From contig NC_018515.1 of assembly GCF_000231385.2 (NCBI RefSeq), positions 4,298,501 through 4,362,500 of the forward strand: DNA of 64,000 bases, written 5' to 3'. The translations under genes were made by a program, and so were the position numbers. The stretch comes from Desulfosporosinus meridiei DSM 13257 (GTDB taxonomy: Bacteria; Bacillota; Desulfitobacteriia; Desulfitobacteriales; Desulfitobacteriaceae). Numbering within the stretch: the first letter of the stretch is position 1; every line of letters begins with the position of its first letter. Below the pieces are notes generated by a model. That model worked only from the letters and a program-made list of their open reading frames with translations. It was not told the DNA's origin and did not search any database. This document shows positions 45,765 to 55,787 of the stretch, piece by piece.

Positions 45765-47174
45765 CTAACTCGCACCCTTCCTCCCCAACACCACCGGCAC
45801 CGTCCTAGCCAATATCCCCAAATCCAACCACAACGTCCAGCGATCTACATACTCAGCGTCCATCTCCATCCACTGATCAAAGTCCACTTCATTCCGCCCA
45901 CTAATCTGCCAAATACATGTAATTCCCGGCTTCACTGCCAACCTCTTCCGATGCTTAGAATCGTACAAATTAACTTCGCTGAGCAAGGGCGGCCTTGGCC
46001 CAACTAAACTCATATCCCCTCGAAAAACATTGTATAACTGAGGCAGCTCATCAATACTTGTTTTACGAATAAACCTGCCCACTGCTGTCACTCTCGGATC
46101 ATTGGTAATCTTAAACACTGGTCCACTCATTTCATTCAAATGTGCCAATCGTTCCTTAAGCTCTTCGGCATTTACAACCATGGACCGGAATTTATAAATA
46201 TTAAAGGCCCTTCCATTCAACCCAACTCTTTCTTGAGCAAAAATTATTGGCCCCTTGGAGGTTAACTTTATAGCTATCGCTACTAAAGCGAAAACCGGAG
46301 TAAGAACTATAAGACCGGCACCTGATAAAATAACATCCATCCCCCGTTTTGCTACCTCATGCCAAGGCCGTCTGGGGTGGCTGTCATACACAACCATTGA
46401 GAGCCCCCCAAAATCCATGGGCCTGCTGCGAGAAACCTTCGTCACAATGTCGTCAAGAAGTACCGCCACCGTTTTACCCATGACATCTAGAATTTCAATG
46501 GACTCTTGAACACCCTTTTCCGTAATCAGCGCTGTAACAACCGTTAAATCTACGATGTTCATGCGAATAATGGATTCGAGATTCGAGTAATCCCCCAGAT
46601 AAGGTATCTCAAGACCGTTTTTAGCAGGGGCGATGTACCCTATGACTCTATAGCCTAACTGTGGATTATCCTTAAGTTTCTGTAGGTAAAGCTCAGCAGC
46701 AGAGCCTGCACCCAGAATCAGCACATAACGTGTATTTCTGCCTAGTTTCCTTCCTGCTTGCAAAGCCAACCGGGTCACAATATGCATTCCAATGGTTAAA
46801 CCCACTGCAAAGGCCCCAAAGTAAAAAAAGAAGCGTGTGCGCAGTAAATACGGGCTATGAAGATAAATAGTTGTCATACTGACTGCGAATGAGAAGAAGT
46901 GGGCTTTCAGAATCTGGCTTAGTTCACGCCGCGCAGACATAAAGCGGCGTGATTGATAGACTTTTAAGGCATTACTGGCAATAATCCAAGCTACTAAGTA
47001 AATTAAAAATATCGCAAAGTATCCTGGCCAGCTATTATTTGTCACGACATTCTTGATTTGATAGATTTCTATGACCAAAGAGAAGGCCAATGCTATTAGA
47101 ACAATGTCAACGAGTTCAGATATGTTTTCAATGATCCCCCTGTCCCTTAGCACTGTCTCACTTCCCTTTTCCAT
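45765..47174 (-). CDS. Initiating undecaprenyl-phosphate sugar phosphotransferase
   Basis: 469 residues. Four or five N-terminal transmembrane helices (residues ~15-135), a Rossmann-like CoA-binding segment ([18 protein letters not shown]) and a C-terminal PglC/WbaP-type catalytic domain with a further helix are present. [20 protein letters not shown] and [19 protein letters not shown] are visible. It links the first sugar phosphate to undecaprenyl phosphate, starting repeat-unit assembly. It heads the rhamnose/heptose EPS operon. Confidence 0.93.
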   Translation of the reverse strand: MEKGSETVLRDRGIIENISELVDIVLIALAFSLVIEIYQIKNVVTNNSWPGYFAIFLIYLVAWIIASNALKVYQSRRFMSARRELSQILKAHFFSFAVSMTTIYLHSPYLLRTRFFFYFGAFAVGLTIGMHIVTRLALQAGRKLGRNTRYVLILGAGSAAELYLQKLKDNPQLGYRVIGYIAPAKNGLEIPYLGDYSNLESIIRMNIVDLTVVTALITEKGVQESIEILDVMGKTVAVLLDDIVTKVSRSRPMDFGGLSMVVYDSHPRRPWHEVAKRGMDVILSGAGLIVLTPVFALVAIAIKLTSKGPIIFAQERVGLNGRAFNIYKFRSMVVNAEELKERLAHLNEMSGPVFKITNDPRVTAVGRFIRKTSIDELPQLYNVFRGDMSLVGPRPPLLSEVNLYDSKHRKRLAVKPGITCIWQISGRNEVDFDQWMEMDAEYVDRWTLWLDLGILARTVPVVLGRKGAS

Positions 47175-47384
47175 TTCCTTTTTCTATACATAATCTTATC
47201 CCATCTAAAACCGATTGATTTAATAGGCCCTCCGTCCTAGGACTAACCGCAACTCCATATATTTCCCTATAAGAAAGTAATATCCTTCACGAACTTTTCA
47301 CAAAATTCCAACACCATACCCACAATTCCAGTAATCTTCGTCACAATCCGATCTGATCCTACGCTTCTTCTTCCCAATATCCTT

Positions 47385-48179
47385 CTATCCTCGAAATAAC
47401 TCCCAAAATTTTCTCTTTTTCTTCTTATTTGGTTGCTGTAGGAAATACTCCCTTTCACCTACCAAGCCTTCCCCCGTCAAAATTGCCTGAGGGTTCTCCA
47501 ACGTAACTTCCCGAACCCCCTCTTCTCTCGCGATCTCCTTGACACTTCGCAGTGCTTGAAGATAAACCCCATCCTCCTGCGAAGTCCGATGCGCATCCGA
47601 CCCAATAAAGTGAATCAAACCACTCCTCAGCATCCTTTCCGCCAACTCCTCAGCCTGGGGCCCATACCTCCCGCTCAGACTTCTCAGGTTCAGCTGAAAA
47701 AGCACCCCTTTATTCGCCCAGTCAACCAAGTACTCCGGCCTCTCAATCAAGCCCTTATTCCGCTCCGGATGAGCCAGCACCGGAGTCAGCCCCTGCACCT
47801 GCAAGTCAAAGAAGACTTGTTCCGTATACTGGGGAATCTCCAGCATGGGCAGCTCTAAGAGCAGATACTTGCCCGTATTCCCCAGGGTCATCAGCTTGCC
47901 TTCACGAGCCCATTTGCCTAGGTCGGGGCAAATATAGTTCTCTGCCCCAGGCAGAATTTCCACCGGGATTTCTGCCTCAGCCACATGCTTGCGCAACAGC
48001 TCCACAGCAGCCAGGATCTCTTCAGGGCTTAAGAATCCACTGCCTTCCATAACATGAGGAGTAACAATCAGGGTCTGGAATCCGGAATAGAACAATTGAC
48101 GAACTATTCCCAGGGAGTGGGTCATGGTCTTGGCGCCATCGTCAAGACCGGGGAGGATGTGGTTGTGTGTATCAATCAT
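47385..48179 (-). CDS. PHP-type tyrosine-protein phosphatase (CpsB/YwqE)
   Basis: About 264 residues from ATG 48179 (TTAGGAG upstream; 48215 lacks a site). MIDTHNHILPGLDDGAKT gives the metal-binding HxH, LAHPERN and IGSDAHR supply further PHP-domain ligands. Such phosphatases dephosphorylate BY-kinases and close the EPS control loop. It lies some 210 bases upstream of the initiating transferase gene, in the same direction, and diverges from the response regulator gene. Confidence 0.92.
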   Translation of the reverse strand: MIDTHNHILPGLDDGAKTMTHSLGIVRQLFYSGFQTLIVTPHVMEGSGFLSPEEILAAVELLRKHVAEAEIPVEILPGAENYICPDLGKWAREGKLMTLGNTGKYLLLELPMLEIPQYTEQVFFDLQVQGLTPVLAHPERNKGLIERPEYLVDWANKGVLFQLNLRSLSGRYGPQAEELAERMLRSGLIHFIGSDAHRTSQEDGVYLQALRSVKEIAREEGVREVTLENPQAILTGEGLVGEREYFLQQPNKKKKRKFWELFRG

Positions 48180-48311
48180 CTGTCTTCTCCTAACCTTTAA
48201 GCTAAATTCTAGCAAAACTAAGTAACAAATCTTCGAACATATGTTACAATAATGTAAAATATCTAATATTATCTAATTTACACATTTTAATGAAGCAGAA
48301 GAGGGAGTACT

Positions 48312-49010
48312 ATGGCAAGCAAGAATATCTTAATCGTTGATGATGACCCCATTGTTTTAAGAATGCTGGAGTCTGCCCTGAGCAAAAACGGGTATCATAC
48401 GTTTAAGGCAGAGTCCGGTGAAAATGCTCTGAGGATTCTGGATGCTCTGGCCATTGATCTAGTTCTCTTAGATGTGGTCTTACCCGGGATGGACGGACTG
48501 AATACTCTTAAAAAGATAAGAAATCACCCCACCTATGGCTTTGTCCCGGTGCTCATGCTGACCAGCAGGGATAGTGAAATTGATCACGTCATCGGTTTGG
48601 AATTGGGAGCTGATGATTACATTTCCAAGCCCATCCGCTTCCATGAGCTGATTGCTCGGATCAAGGCAGTTCTGCGCAGGGCGGATTCCAATCGGACATC
48701 CTTCTCTAAGGTAGTCTTCCGCGGTCTGGTCATGGATCTGTCCAGTCGACAAGTCACCGTCAACGATCAGGAGATAGAGCTCTCCTTCAAAGAGTTCGAG
48801 CTCTTATGCCTTTTAGCCAAAAGACCGGGCCGAGTCTTCACCCGAGCTGAAATTCTGGATACCGTCTGGTCGGAAGAAGGCTTCTGGGAAACTCGCACAG
48901 TGGATGTCCATATCCGCAGAATTCGCAAAAAGCTGGAGGAGATAGGCCAGAGTCCCCTGCTCATCGAGACTGTCCGGAATGTGGGCTATCGTCTGCCAAT
49001 GTCTCTTTAA
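48312..49010 (+). CDS. OmpR-family response regulator
   Basis: 232 residues: a receiver domain with Asp10-Asp12 acidic pocket, phospho-acceptor Asp54 (LVLLDVVLPGMDG) and Lys near 104 (YISKPIR), then a winged-helix DNA-binding domain (FKEFELLCLLAKRPGRVFTR, VDVHIRRIRKKLE). Its last 50 bases overlap the 3' end of the convergent hybrid kinase gene, the obvious partner. It diverges from the CpsB phosphatase gene, so EPS control is a likely output (inference). Confidence 0.93.
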   Translation: MASKNILIVDDDPIVLRMLESALSKNGYHTFKAESGENALRILDALAIDLVLLDVVLPGMDGLNTLKKIRNHPTYGFVPVLMLTSRDSEIDHVIGLELGADDYISKPIRFHELIARIKAVLRRADSNRTSFSKVVFRGLVMDLSSRQVTVNDQEIELSFKEFELLCLLAKRPGRVFTRAEILDTVWSEEGFWETRTVDVHIRRIRKKLEEIGQSPLLIETVRNVGYRLPMSL

Positions 49011-52000
49011 CCTCCTGAAGCTCCTCCACTAAAGGGGGCATTAATTCCTTGAGTTCCTGGTAGTGTTTATGGGATTTGTTCCACTCCCCAGCCTGGGCTG
49101 CCCGCTCCAGTTCACCGGCAGTCTTAAAAACCTTCATAGCATACAGACAGGATAAAGCGCTGGCCAGTCGATGGGCGCTTTTTTCTAATTTCCCCAAGTC
49201 ATAGGCCTCCAGATCTGTCCTGATGATCTCCAGCCAAGTCTGGTAATTTTCCAAGAAGTTCTCAATACTTAAAAGCATGACTTCCTGACCAAAAAGCTTT
49301 GCTTCCTGGCGGAATATCTCCTGATTGATCAGTGTACCTGCCTCTGGGATATTTGCCGATTGCCGGCACTCTTCCCCGCACCTCTGACCGGGTTCTTCGT
49401 CGGGTATTTGATTCTCCAAGCCTGCTGACCGGCGAATCTGCTTTAGGATCAGCAGCAGTTTTTCTTCTTGGATGGGTTTTGCCAGATAGAAATCCATCCC
49501 TTGCCGGAGAAGTTTGTCTCGATCCCCCAGAATAGCCGAGGCCGTCAAGGCAATGATAGGGACATGCTTCCCTGTAGGTCCTTCCAGGTCCCGGATAATT
49601 GTCGTCGTCTCTAAGCCGTCCATAATAGGCATATTCTTGTCCAGCAAAACACAGTCATAGTCCTGAATTTTCAGGGCTTGAAGCAATTGCAAGCCATTAT
49701 TAACGATGGTCACCGCACAATTATGATAGGTTAGGATGTGCTTGATATAGATCTGATTAGCCAGATTATCTTCGGCGGCTATGACTCTTAAGCTCTGCAG
49801 ATCCTCTCGCTCTTGATTCTCCGTGCTAACTGCTGCCTCGTCTAGGGCTATCTCCTGGGGATCGGCTATGCCTAAGGGCAGGAAGAGAGAGAAGGTACTG
49901 CCCGCCCCTTCCTGACTCTCCACTTCAATTCGCCCGTGCATTAACTCGGCCAGGTGCTTGACAATGGTCAGACCCAGTCCCGTACCGCCGTATTTTTTGG
50001 TAATGCTGCTGTCGGCTTGGGAAAAGCTTTGGAAGATGGTCTGAAGCTTTGTTGCAGAGATACCGATGCCCGTGTCCTTAACCAGGAATTGTATTTCCAG
50101 TCTGGTTTCTGCCAGAGCCAGAGATTTGAGCTTAAGCTCCACAGACCCATGATGGGTAAACTTGAGGGCATTATTCAAAAGGTTATTGAGAATCTGACTG
50201 ATTCGCAAAGGATCTCCCCTCAGATAATCCGGGAGGTCAGAGCTTACCTCCGTATGGAGGCTAATCCCTTTTTCTTCCGCCTGGGCTTTATAGGTTTTCA
50301 GAATAGGTGTGAGTAAGTCCTTCAGGCCAAAGGCTCTCTCTTCGATCACAATTCGGTTGGACTCAATTCTGGAAATATCCAAGATGTCACTGATGATTCC
50401 CTCCAAAGATGCTGCCGAGGATTGGATTAAGTCTACATAGTCCTCCTTATATTGGCCCTCTTTTTTCAAGAGACTGGTCATTCCTATGATCCCTTGGAGG
50501 GGGGTTCTGATTTCATGGCTGACATTGGCTACGAAGCGGGTCTTATTCTCGTTAGCCTCAGCGAGCTTGCGGTTGCTCTCCTCAAGGGCCAGGTTTTTTT
50601 CCTGCAGGGCTCGGGTATGATGGGCAACAATCTTCTCCAGGTTTTGATACTCTTTGGCATTTTCCAAGGCAACAGCGATCTGGGAGGATAATACCTGTAA
50701 AACCTGCTGGCGTTCGCTGGTGAAAATACCGGGGGCCAGGTCGTTTTCCAGATAAAAGAGGCCAATCACCTTTCTTTTGATAATCACTGGCAGACAGAGG
50801 ACGGAAGCTGGCTGCTCTTCGCCGTCTAAGGTCACTGTTTCTCCCGTTCTGGCCACATAGGTTATGAGCTTAATAGGCAGATCTGTGCTTTGGGGGTGGA
50901 TATCCAGGGAATCTAAGAGGCGGATGGAGTTATCATCGGCTTTCCCTTCCGCCTCTATGGTTAACTTGTTGTCATAATTCTGGATGAATACCACTCTTCT
51001 GGCCCCGGAATTTTGAAGCATGATTCGAATGAGCAGCTTGAGTAAGTCCTCCAGGACGATTTCGCCGGAAATGGCCTGACCGATCTTCAGAATCGCAGTC
51101 AGATCAATATCCGGGATCTCAGCGGTGCCTGTGATGGCCAGAGGATTCTGCAGGAGGAGCATGGGATAACGGTTTTGCAGGTCTGCTACTTTAGCCTTGG
51201 CTCCCCATTCCCGATAGCAGCTTATGGCATGGTGGAAATAGAACTTGGCCAAGACCTGTCGGCCTTCGGTGAGATAATATTCCCCTGCTAATTCATTAGC
51301 TAGGGCTTCTTCCTGGATAAAATGCTGGGTTTCCGCATGCTGGATAGCTAAATCGTACCAATCGGCTGCCTTGAGGTCTTCTTTGTTCAGCCGGGCAAAC
51401 TCGGCTTTCACTAAATACAGCTTATGCAGAATATTTTCCGGTGCTGACCGAGATAGCTTTTCTAAGGCCTTAATACTTTTTTTAATTCTTCTTATGCTCA
51501 AAAGCCGTTTGGAATAGCTTAGTCTTTCATAGTTGGCCACAGCGACCAAGGCCCCGTAAAAATGCAGCAAGGGCAAGCAGAAGGTTCCCAGAACTCCATC
51601 CAGGTATTCGTCGAGGAAGGGCAGACTTTCCAGGGCTTTCTCCGGCTGCCGGAAATAGTAGTACTGAATCAGCCGGTGAAAGTAGATATTGAAAACAATG
51701 GTCCGGTCATTAGACTGGGTGTAGATGGGCAGCAAACTGCGTTCATCGAAATCCTCTCCTACCAGGGCACAGGGGTCCGGAGATAATCCGGCAAAATTCA
51801 AAGCAGTCTGGCGATAAATCTGACAGAGGCGCTGGGAGGTTTCATGTCCGGTCTTGATCATGGCCTGGCGATGGGCCTGCATTTCTGCTTCGATCAGGGA
51901 GAGCTGACGTCCGGAAAAATAGGAACAGACAAAGTACTGCATGATGGAGTGTCCGGCGGAGAGTAAGTCTCCGGAGGTAAATCCGCTCAGATAGGTCTGA

Positions 52001-54753
52001 GGAAAGTCCTCCAAGGCATCCCGGAGAGGGTCTTTGCAATGCCGAATCACCATGTTGAAGATCATCCGAATCTTGCTGTCAAAGCGATATACTCCCAGCT
52101 TATCCTGGAGACGGAGGGCCAGTTCTCCGAATTCATAGCCTTTATCGGCTTGCTTAAAGAGCATGTTGATGATATAGCCATAGGCAGAATAGGCGACGAT
52201 GGTTTCTTCGGTGATCCCATGGTTCAGGGAAAGGCGCAGGGCCTTTAAGACCATCAGGATTACGGCGTAATAGGAGGCGGAATAACTGCAAATCCCCGTG
52301 GTGTTGAAAATTCGCATGGCGGTTTTATACTTTTCGTCCGTCATCAGGGGCAGACTTAACAAGTCTGCACTTTGCTTCCCTCTTAAGGCCCAGATGGTTC
52401 TTAAATACTCCAGGATAATATGACCCAGATGGGGCCTCCTGGGAAAGGGAACCCCTAATAACTTCAGAGTGTTTTCGGCGAGGGCCATGGCTTTTTCGAA
52501 TTCATTCTCAGCGGTATAGGTAGCAATCATGATTTCTGAGATTCTGGCCTGAGCCAGGACGTCTCGGCAGTGCACCAGGGTTTCTGCCGCCACCTCTTCC
52601 ATCCGCTCAAACCGGGTGCATACATAGGCCATTTCCGCCAGCTGAATATGGAGCTCCAGCATGAAGGGATATTCCGTCCTCCAAGCTTCTGAGGAGGTAA
52701 GCTGTTTAGCCAGGTTGAAATAATCCAGGGCTGGTTCATAAGCGGAGGAGGCCTTGGCCTTCAGGCCGGCGCGAAAATTCAGATTGGCCAGAAAGGATCT
52801 CTCAGCGAGGTCTAGGCTTAAATCTACCGCCAGGTTAAGGTGATCGACGAGTTCAAAGAGACGGTTTTCCAACTCCTGTCCCTTCAGCTTACTATAGAGG
52901 AGCTTGCCAATCTTGCCATGGGTGGCAGCTTTTGTTTCTTTTGCCAGGAGGGAATAGGCCGCCTGCTGGACTCGGTCATGTAAAAAGCTGTATTGGCTTT
53001 CTGCTCCTTGAATCAGTCCGGACTCCACTGCTGCCTGCAAAATATCCTTAAGCTCTTCGCCGGGCTTTCCCGTGACGATCTCCAGGGTATGCAGATCAAA
53101 GCTGCTGCCGATACAAGCGGCCAGTTTCAGGAGGTCTACCATGGCAGGAGAGAGCTTGCTGATTTTCGAAATCATCAAGTCCACCACATTGTCCGTGACC
53201 TTACACCCTAAGATAGCCGGCAGATTCCAGGTCCAAGCCGACTGCCGGGCCTCCAGACTCAAAAGCCCTTCCTCCTTCAGCATGTATAAAAACTGAATCA
53301 CAAAGAAGGGATTCCCCTTAGTCTTGGCGTGACAAACTTCAGCGATGGCTAAGGTCTCTTGGCGGGGACGGCTCAAGGAGACTGCCAGCAAACTATTGAC
53401 ATGATCCAGAGTCAGGGGCTGCAGGTTTATGGCCTCAGCCTCTAACCCTTGTTTTTCCAGTTGGCGAAAGAGCAAATTCAGGGGGTGAAGGGCAGTAATC
53501 TCCTGATCCCGATAAGCGCCAATGATCAGGATGGATCCGAACCTGTCTACAATGAGTTGTTCGATAAGGCGAAGGCTGGATGGGTCAGTCCATTGCAAAT
53601 CGTCGAGAAAAAGGACGAGGGGGCTTTCCGGGGTGGCGAAGAGTTGAATGAACTTCAAGAAGACATCGTTGAGTCTGTTCTGAGCCTCCGAGGGAGCAAG
53701 CCGGGCGGCAGGCGGCTGGGGGCCGATGATCAGGCTGAGCTCCGGGATGATCTCGACGATGAGCTGGGCATTGGGGGAGAGAGCACTGACTAACTTCTCT
53801 TGCCAGGCGGCGAGGGTTGTTTGATTTTCTGATAGTATTCGTCTTAAATGAGGTTGAAATGCCTGAATAAAGGCTGTGTAGGGTACATTGCTTTTATACT
53901 GATCGAATTTACCCACTAAATAGATTCCGCCCCCTTCCCTTACATAGTCTAAGAATCCTTTGACGAGAGAGGTTTTTCCCACTCCGGAATAACCTGAGAC
54001 GAAGATAAGCTCCTGCTGGCCTTTGAGCACCCGTTGATAAACCTGCTTAAGAGTTTCCAGCTCTTTCTCCCGGCCAAACAGCTGATTGGGTATGGCCAGA
54101 CCTCTGGGCTTATCCAGGAGAGCGATTTCGAAGGGTTCGATCACCTCGGCTCCTCCCTGCTCTTTCCTCTCCAGGGCTGCCAGACATTTTTGCAGGTCAT
54201 GCTGAAGGGCGTAGGCAGTTTGGTAGCGATCCTCCAGCTTCTTCTGCAGGAGTTTGTGAAGGATGTGGGATAGGACTAAGGGGATTTCTGGGTTCAGCCG
54301 ATTTAGGGGGCGGGCTTCTCTGGCCAAATGAGCGTAAACCAATTCCAGAGGGTCTGCTGCCTTAAAGGGGGGTTGGCCGCTGAACAGGTGATAGAGTACT
54401 GCTCCCAAGGAATAGAGATCTGTCCGGGTATCAACCTGTTGATTGATTCTGCCCGTCTGTTCCGGGGATATATAATGCAGGTCGGAAGGAGGTAAACCCG
54501 GCAGACTCATGTCCTTCAGCTTAACTCTTCCCCTGTCGGAACTAACCAAAATATTTCCCGGGTGGATATTCTTGCAGATAATTTTCTGGTCGTGGAGAAG
54601 AGCTACGGCTTCAACCGTCTTAAGTCCGATGGTTAAAGCACTCCGAAGATCTAAGGTAGTCTTTAGCAGTTCCTGAAGCTCTTCGTATAATTCCGAAGAA
54701 GACTCTCCTCTTTTATCTGCCGGAATAACTTGCAAATCTGTTGCGTCCTTCAT
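48961..54753 (-). CDS. Giant hybrid histidine kinase with degenerate Ser/Thr-kinase module, AAA ATPase, GAF, receiver and Hpt
   Basis: 1930 residues. Residues ~1-200 resemble the C-lobe of a Ser/Thr kinase, but the HRD triad is CKN (60-62), DFG is DMS (81-83) and the glycine-rich N-lobe is missing, so it should be inactive. Then an AAA/STAND ATPase (Walker A GYSGVGKTS, ~254-262; LDDLQW), a long helical repeat region, a GAF domain (~1230-1390), a histidine kinase (SHEIRTPL, His ~1413; DTGIGI), a receiver (LLDKNMPIMDG, ~1704) and an Hpt (SAHRLAS, ~1861). No membrane segment is seen, so a cytoplasmic sensor is likely. It overlaps the response regulator gene tail to tail. Confidence 0.9.
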   Translation of the reverse strand: MKDATDLQVIPADKRGESSSELYEELQELLKTTLDLRSALTIGLKTVEAVALLHDQKIICKNIHPGNILVSSDRGRVKLKDMSLPGLPPSDLHYISPEQTGRINQQVDTRTDLYSLGAVLYHLFSGQPPFKAADPLELVYAHLAREARPLNRLNPEIPLVLSHILHKLLQKKLEDRYQTAYALQHDLQKCLAALERKEQGGAEVIEPFEIALLDKPRGLAIPNQLFGREKELETLKQVYQRVLKGQQELIFVSGYSGVGKTSLVKGFLDYVREGGGIYLVGKFDQYKSNVPYTAFIQAFQPHLRRILSENQTTLAAWQEKLVSALSPNAQLIVEIIPELSLIIGPQPPAARLAPSEAQNRLNDVFLKFIQLFATPESPLVLFLDDLQWTDPSSLRLIEQLIVDRFGSILIIGAYRDQEITALHPLNLLFRQLEKQGLEAEAINLQPLTLDHVNSLLAVSLSRPRQETLAIAEVCHAKTKGNPFFVIQFLYMLKEEGLLSLEARQSAWTWNLPAILGCKVTDNVVDLMISKISKLSPAMVDLLKLAACIGSSFDLHTLEIVTGKPGEELKDILQAAVESGLIQGAESQYSFLHDRVQQAAYSLLAKETKAATHGKIGKLLYSKLKGQELENRLFELVDHLNLAVDLSLDLAERSFLANLNFRAGLKAKASSAYEPALDYFNLAKQLTSSEAWRTEYPFMLELHIQLAEMAYVCTRFERMEEVAAETLVHCRDVLAQARISEIMIATYTAENEFEKAMALAENTLKLLGVPFPRRPHLGHIILEYLRTIWALRGKQSADLLSLPLMTDEKYKTAMRIFNTTGICSYSASYYAVILMVLKALRLSLNHGITEETIVAYSAYGYIINMLFKQADKGYEFGELALRLQDKLGVYRFDSKIRMIFNMVIRHCKDPLRDALEDFPQTYLSGFTSGDLLSAGHSIMQYFVCSYFSGRQLSLIEAEMQAHRQAMIKTGHETSQRLCQIYRQTALNFAGLSPDPCALVGEDFDERSLLPIYTQSNDRTIVFNIYFHRLIQYYYFRQPEKALESLPFLDEYLDGVLGTFCLPLLHFYGALVAVANYERLSYSKRLLSIRRIKKSIKALEKLSRSAPENILHKLYLVKAEFARLNKEDLKAADWYDLAIQHAETQHFIQEEALANELAGEYYLTEGRQVLAKFYFHHAISCYREWGAKAKVADLQNRYPMLLLQNPLAITGTAEIPDIDLTAILKIGQAISGEIVLEDLLKLLIRIMLQNSGARRVVFIQNYDNKLTIEAEGKADDNSIRLLDSLDIHPQSTDLPIKLITYVARTGETVTLDGEEQPASVLCLPVIIKRKVIGLFYLENDLAPGIFTSERQQVLQVLSSQIAVALENAKEYQNLEKIVAHHTRALQEKNLALEESNRKLAEANENKTRFVANVSHEIRTPLQGIIGMTSLLKKEGQYKEDYVDLIQSSAASLEGIISDILDISRIESNRIVIEERAFGLKDLLTPILKTYKAQAEEKGISLHTEVSSDLPDYLRGDPLRISQILNNLLNNALKFTHHGSVELKLKSLALAETRLEIQFLVKDTGIGISATKLQTIFQSFSQADSSITKKYGGTGLGLTIVKHLAELMHGRIEVESQEGAGSTFSLFLPLGIADPQEIALDEAAVSTENQEREDLQSLRVIAAEDNLANQIYIKHILTYHNCAVTIVNNGLQLLQALKIQDYDCVLLDKNMPIMDGLETTTIIRDLEGPTGKHVPIIALTASAILGDRDKLLRQGMDFYLAKPIQEEKLLLILKQIRRSAGLENQIPDEEPGQRCGEECRQSANIPEAGTLINQEIFRQEAKLFGQEVMLLSIENFLENYQTWLEIIRTDLEAYDLGKLEKSAHRLASALSCLYAMKVFKTAGELERAAQAGEWNKSHKHYQELKELMPPLVEELQEVKETLADDSPHSGQSR

Positions 54754-54992
54754 ACTCTCCTCCCTTCCCAGAAGTTAAATGACTCAAATTACACCATTTT
54801 GCCTATCTCTTCCTAGTTATGTTCAATCCAGGAAATTAACTGTTGGAAATAATTCTACTTTTGTAGTAATTTTCCTGCTTCTTTCTTACTAGATCCTCCT
54901 TATTTATTTAGCCAATTAATCAAATTATAGATTATATTGCAATAATTTTAATCACCCAGGGGGTGATCTCTGCCATAATATTGATTAAAAGT
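54754..54992. other. AT-rich spacer, promoter region of the hybrid kinase
   Basis: No gene is seen between the hybrid kinase start and the terminator at 54993. It presumably carries the kinase promoter, but I cannot fix a -35/-10 pair with confidence. Confidence 0.4.
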
Positions 54993-55026
54993 AAAAAAAC
55001 AACTTCCTCCTTAGGGAGAGAAGTTG
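54993..55026 (-). terminator. Intrinsic terminator after BY-kinase copy 3
   Basis: On the minus strand CAACTTC and GAAGTTG arms, with an inner CTCC/GGAG pair, enclose CTAA and are followed by seven T. It lies about 45 bases after the BY-kinase stop at 55071. Confidence 0.88.
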
Positions 55027-55070
55027 CTTCTAAGCTTTAATTGCTTTCATTAAACTGGTCTCAGAGATTA

Positions 55071-55772
55071 TTAGGACTTCTTTTTCTTTTTCTTGGGATC
55101 GTCTGAGCCATGATAGTAATAGTAGTAGTAGTATTCGCTGGTCTTCAGGTCTGCCTTATTGATTACTGCTCCAAGGATCTTAGCCCCTACCTTGTCCAAT
55201 TGTTCCTTGGCCCGTTGAGCGTATTCTTTGTTGACTTCTCCGGAAGCTAACACCAAGATGACTCCATCGACTTCCTGAGCCAGAACGGCGGCATCCGTCA
55301 CGGCAATGATGGGAGGGGTATCGATCAAGACCACATCAAATTGTTCACTGACTTCCTCGATCAAACGCCTCATCCGCTGGGAGCCTACGAGCTCAGCGGG
55401 ATTCGGGGGAATAGGGCCTCCGGTGAGGACTTTGACGCCGAGTACAGGGGTTTCCTTGATAAAGTCTTTCTCCTGATCATCCTGAACCAAAAAGGTTGAA
55501 AGGCCCTCATGATTTCTCAGTTCAAATAATTTATGTTGGGTGGGATTACGCAAATCAGCGTCTATCACTAAGACGGATTTTCCTGACTGTGCTATACTCA
55601 CTGCCAGGTTGGCAACGGTGGTGGATTTCCCTTCCCGGGGGCCTGAACTTGTGATCATGATTTTTTTGGTCTTTGTATCCACACTAGTGAATTGTACATT
55701 CGTCCTGAGCGTCCGGTAAGCTTCTGAGATGGGGGATTTCGTTTGTTCGTGCGTTATTAATGAAAAAGCCAA
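55071..55772 (-). CDS. BY-kinase (CpsD/CapB-type tyrosine autokinase), copy 3
   Basis: 233 residues with Walker A GPREGKST, A' VLVIDADLRNP and Walker B VVLIDTPP. A dense tyrosine run (EYYYYYYYHGS) precedes a lysine tail, the classical autophosphorylation cluster. TTG 55772 has AGAGGAG upstream. It is strongly similar to copy 1 (2588-3298), more than either is to copy 2, and follows its Wzz partner by 15 bases. A terminator follows, so the pair forms its own unit. Confidence 0.94.
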   Translation of the reverse strand: MAFSLITHEQTKSPISEAYRTLRTNVQFTSVDTKTKKIMITSSGPREGKSTTVANLAVSIAQSGKSVLVIDADLRNPTQHKLFELRNHEGLSTFLVQDDQEKDFIKETPVLGVKVLTGGPIPPNPAELVGSQRMRRLIEEVSEQFDVVLIDTPPIIAVTDAAVLAQEVDGVILVLASGEVNKEYAQRAKEQLDKVGAKILGAVINKADLKTSEYYYYYYYHGSDDPKKKKKKS

Positions 55773-55787
55773 AATAAACTTCTCCTC

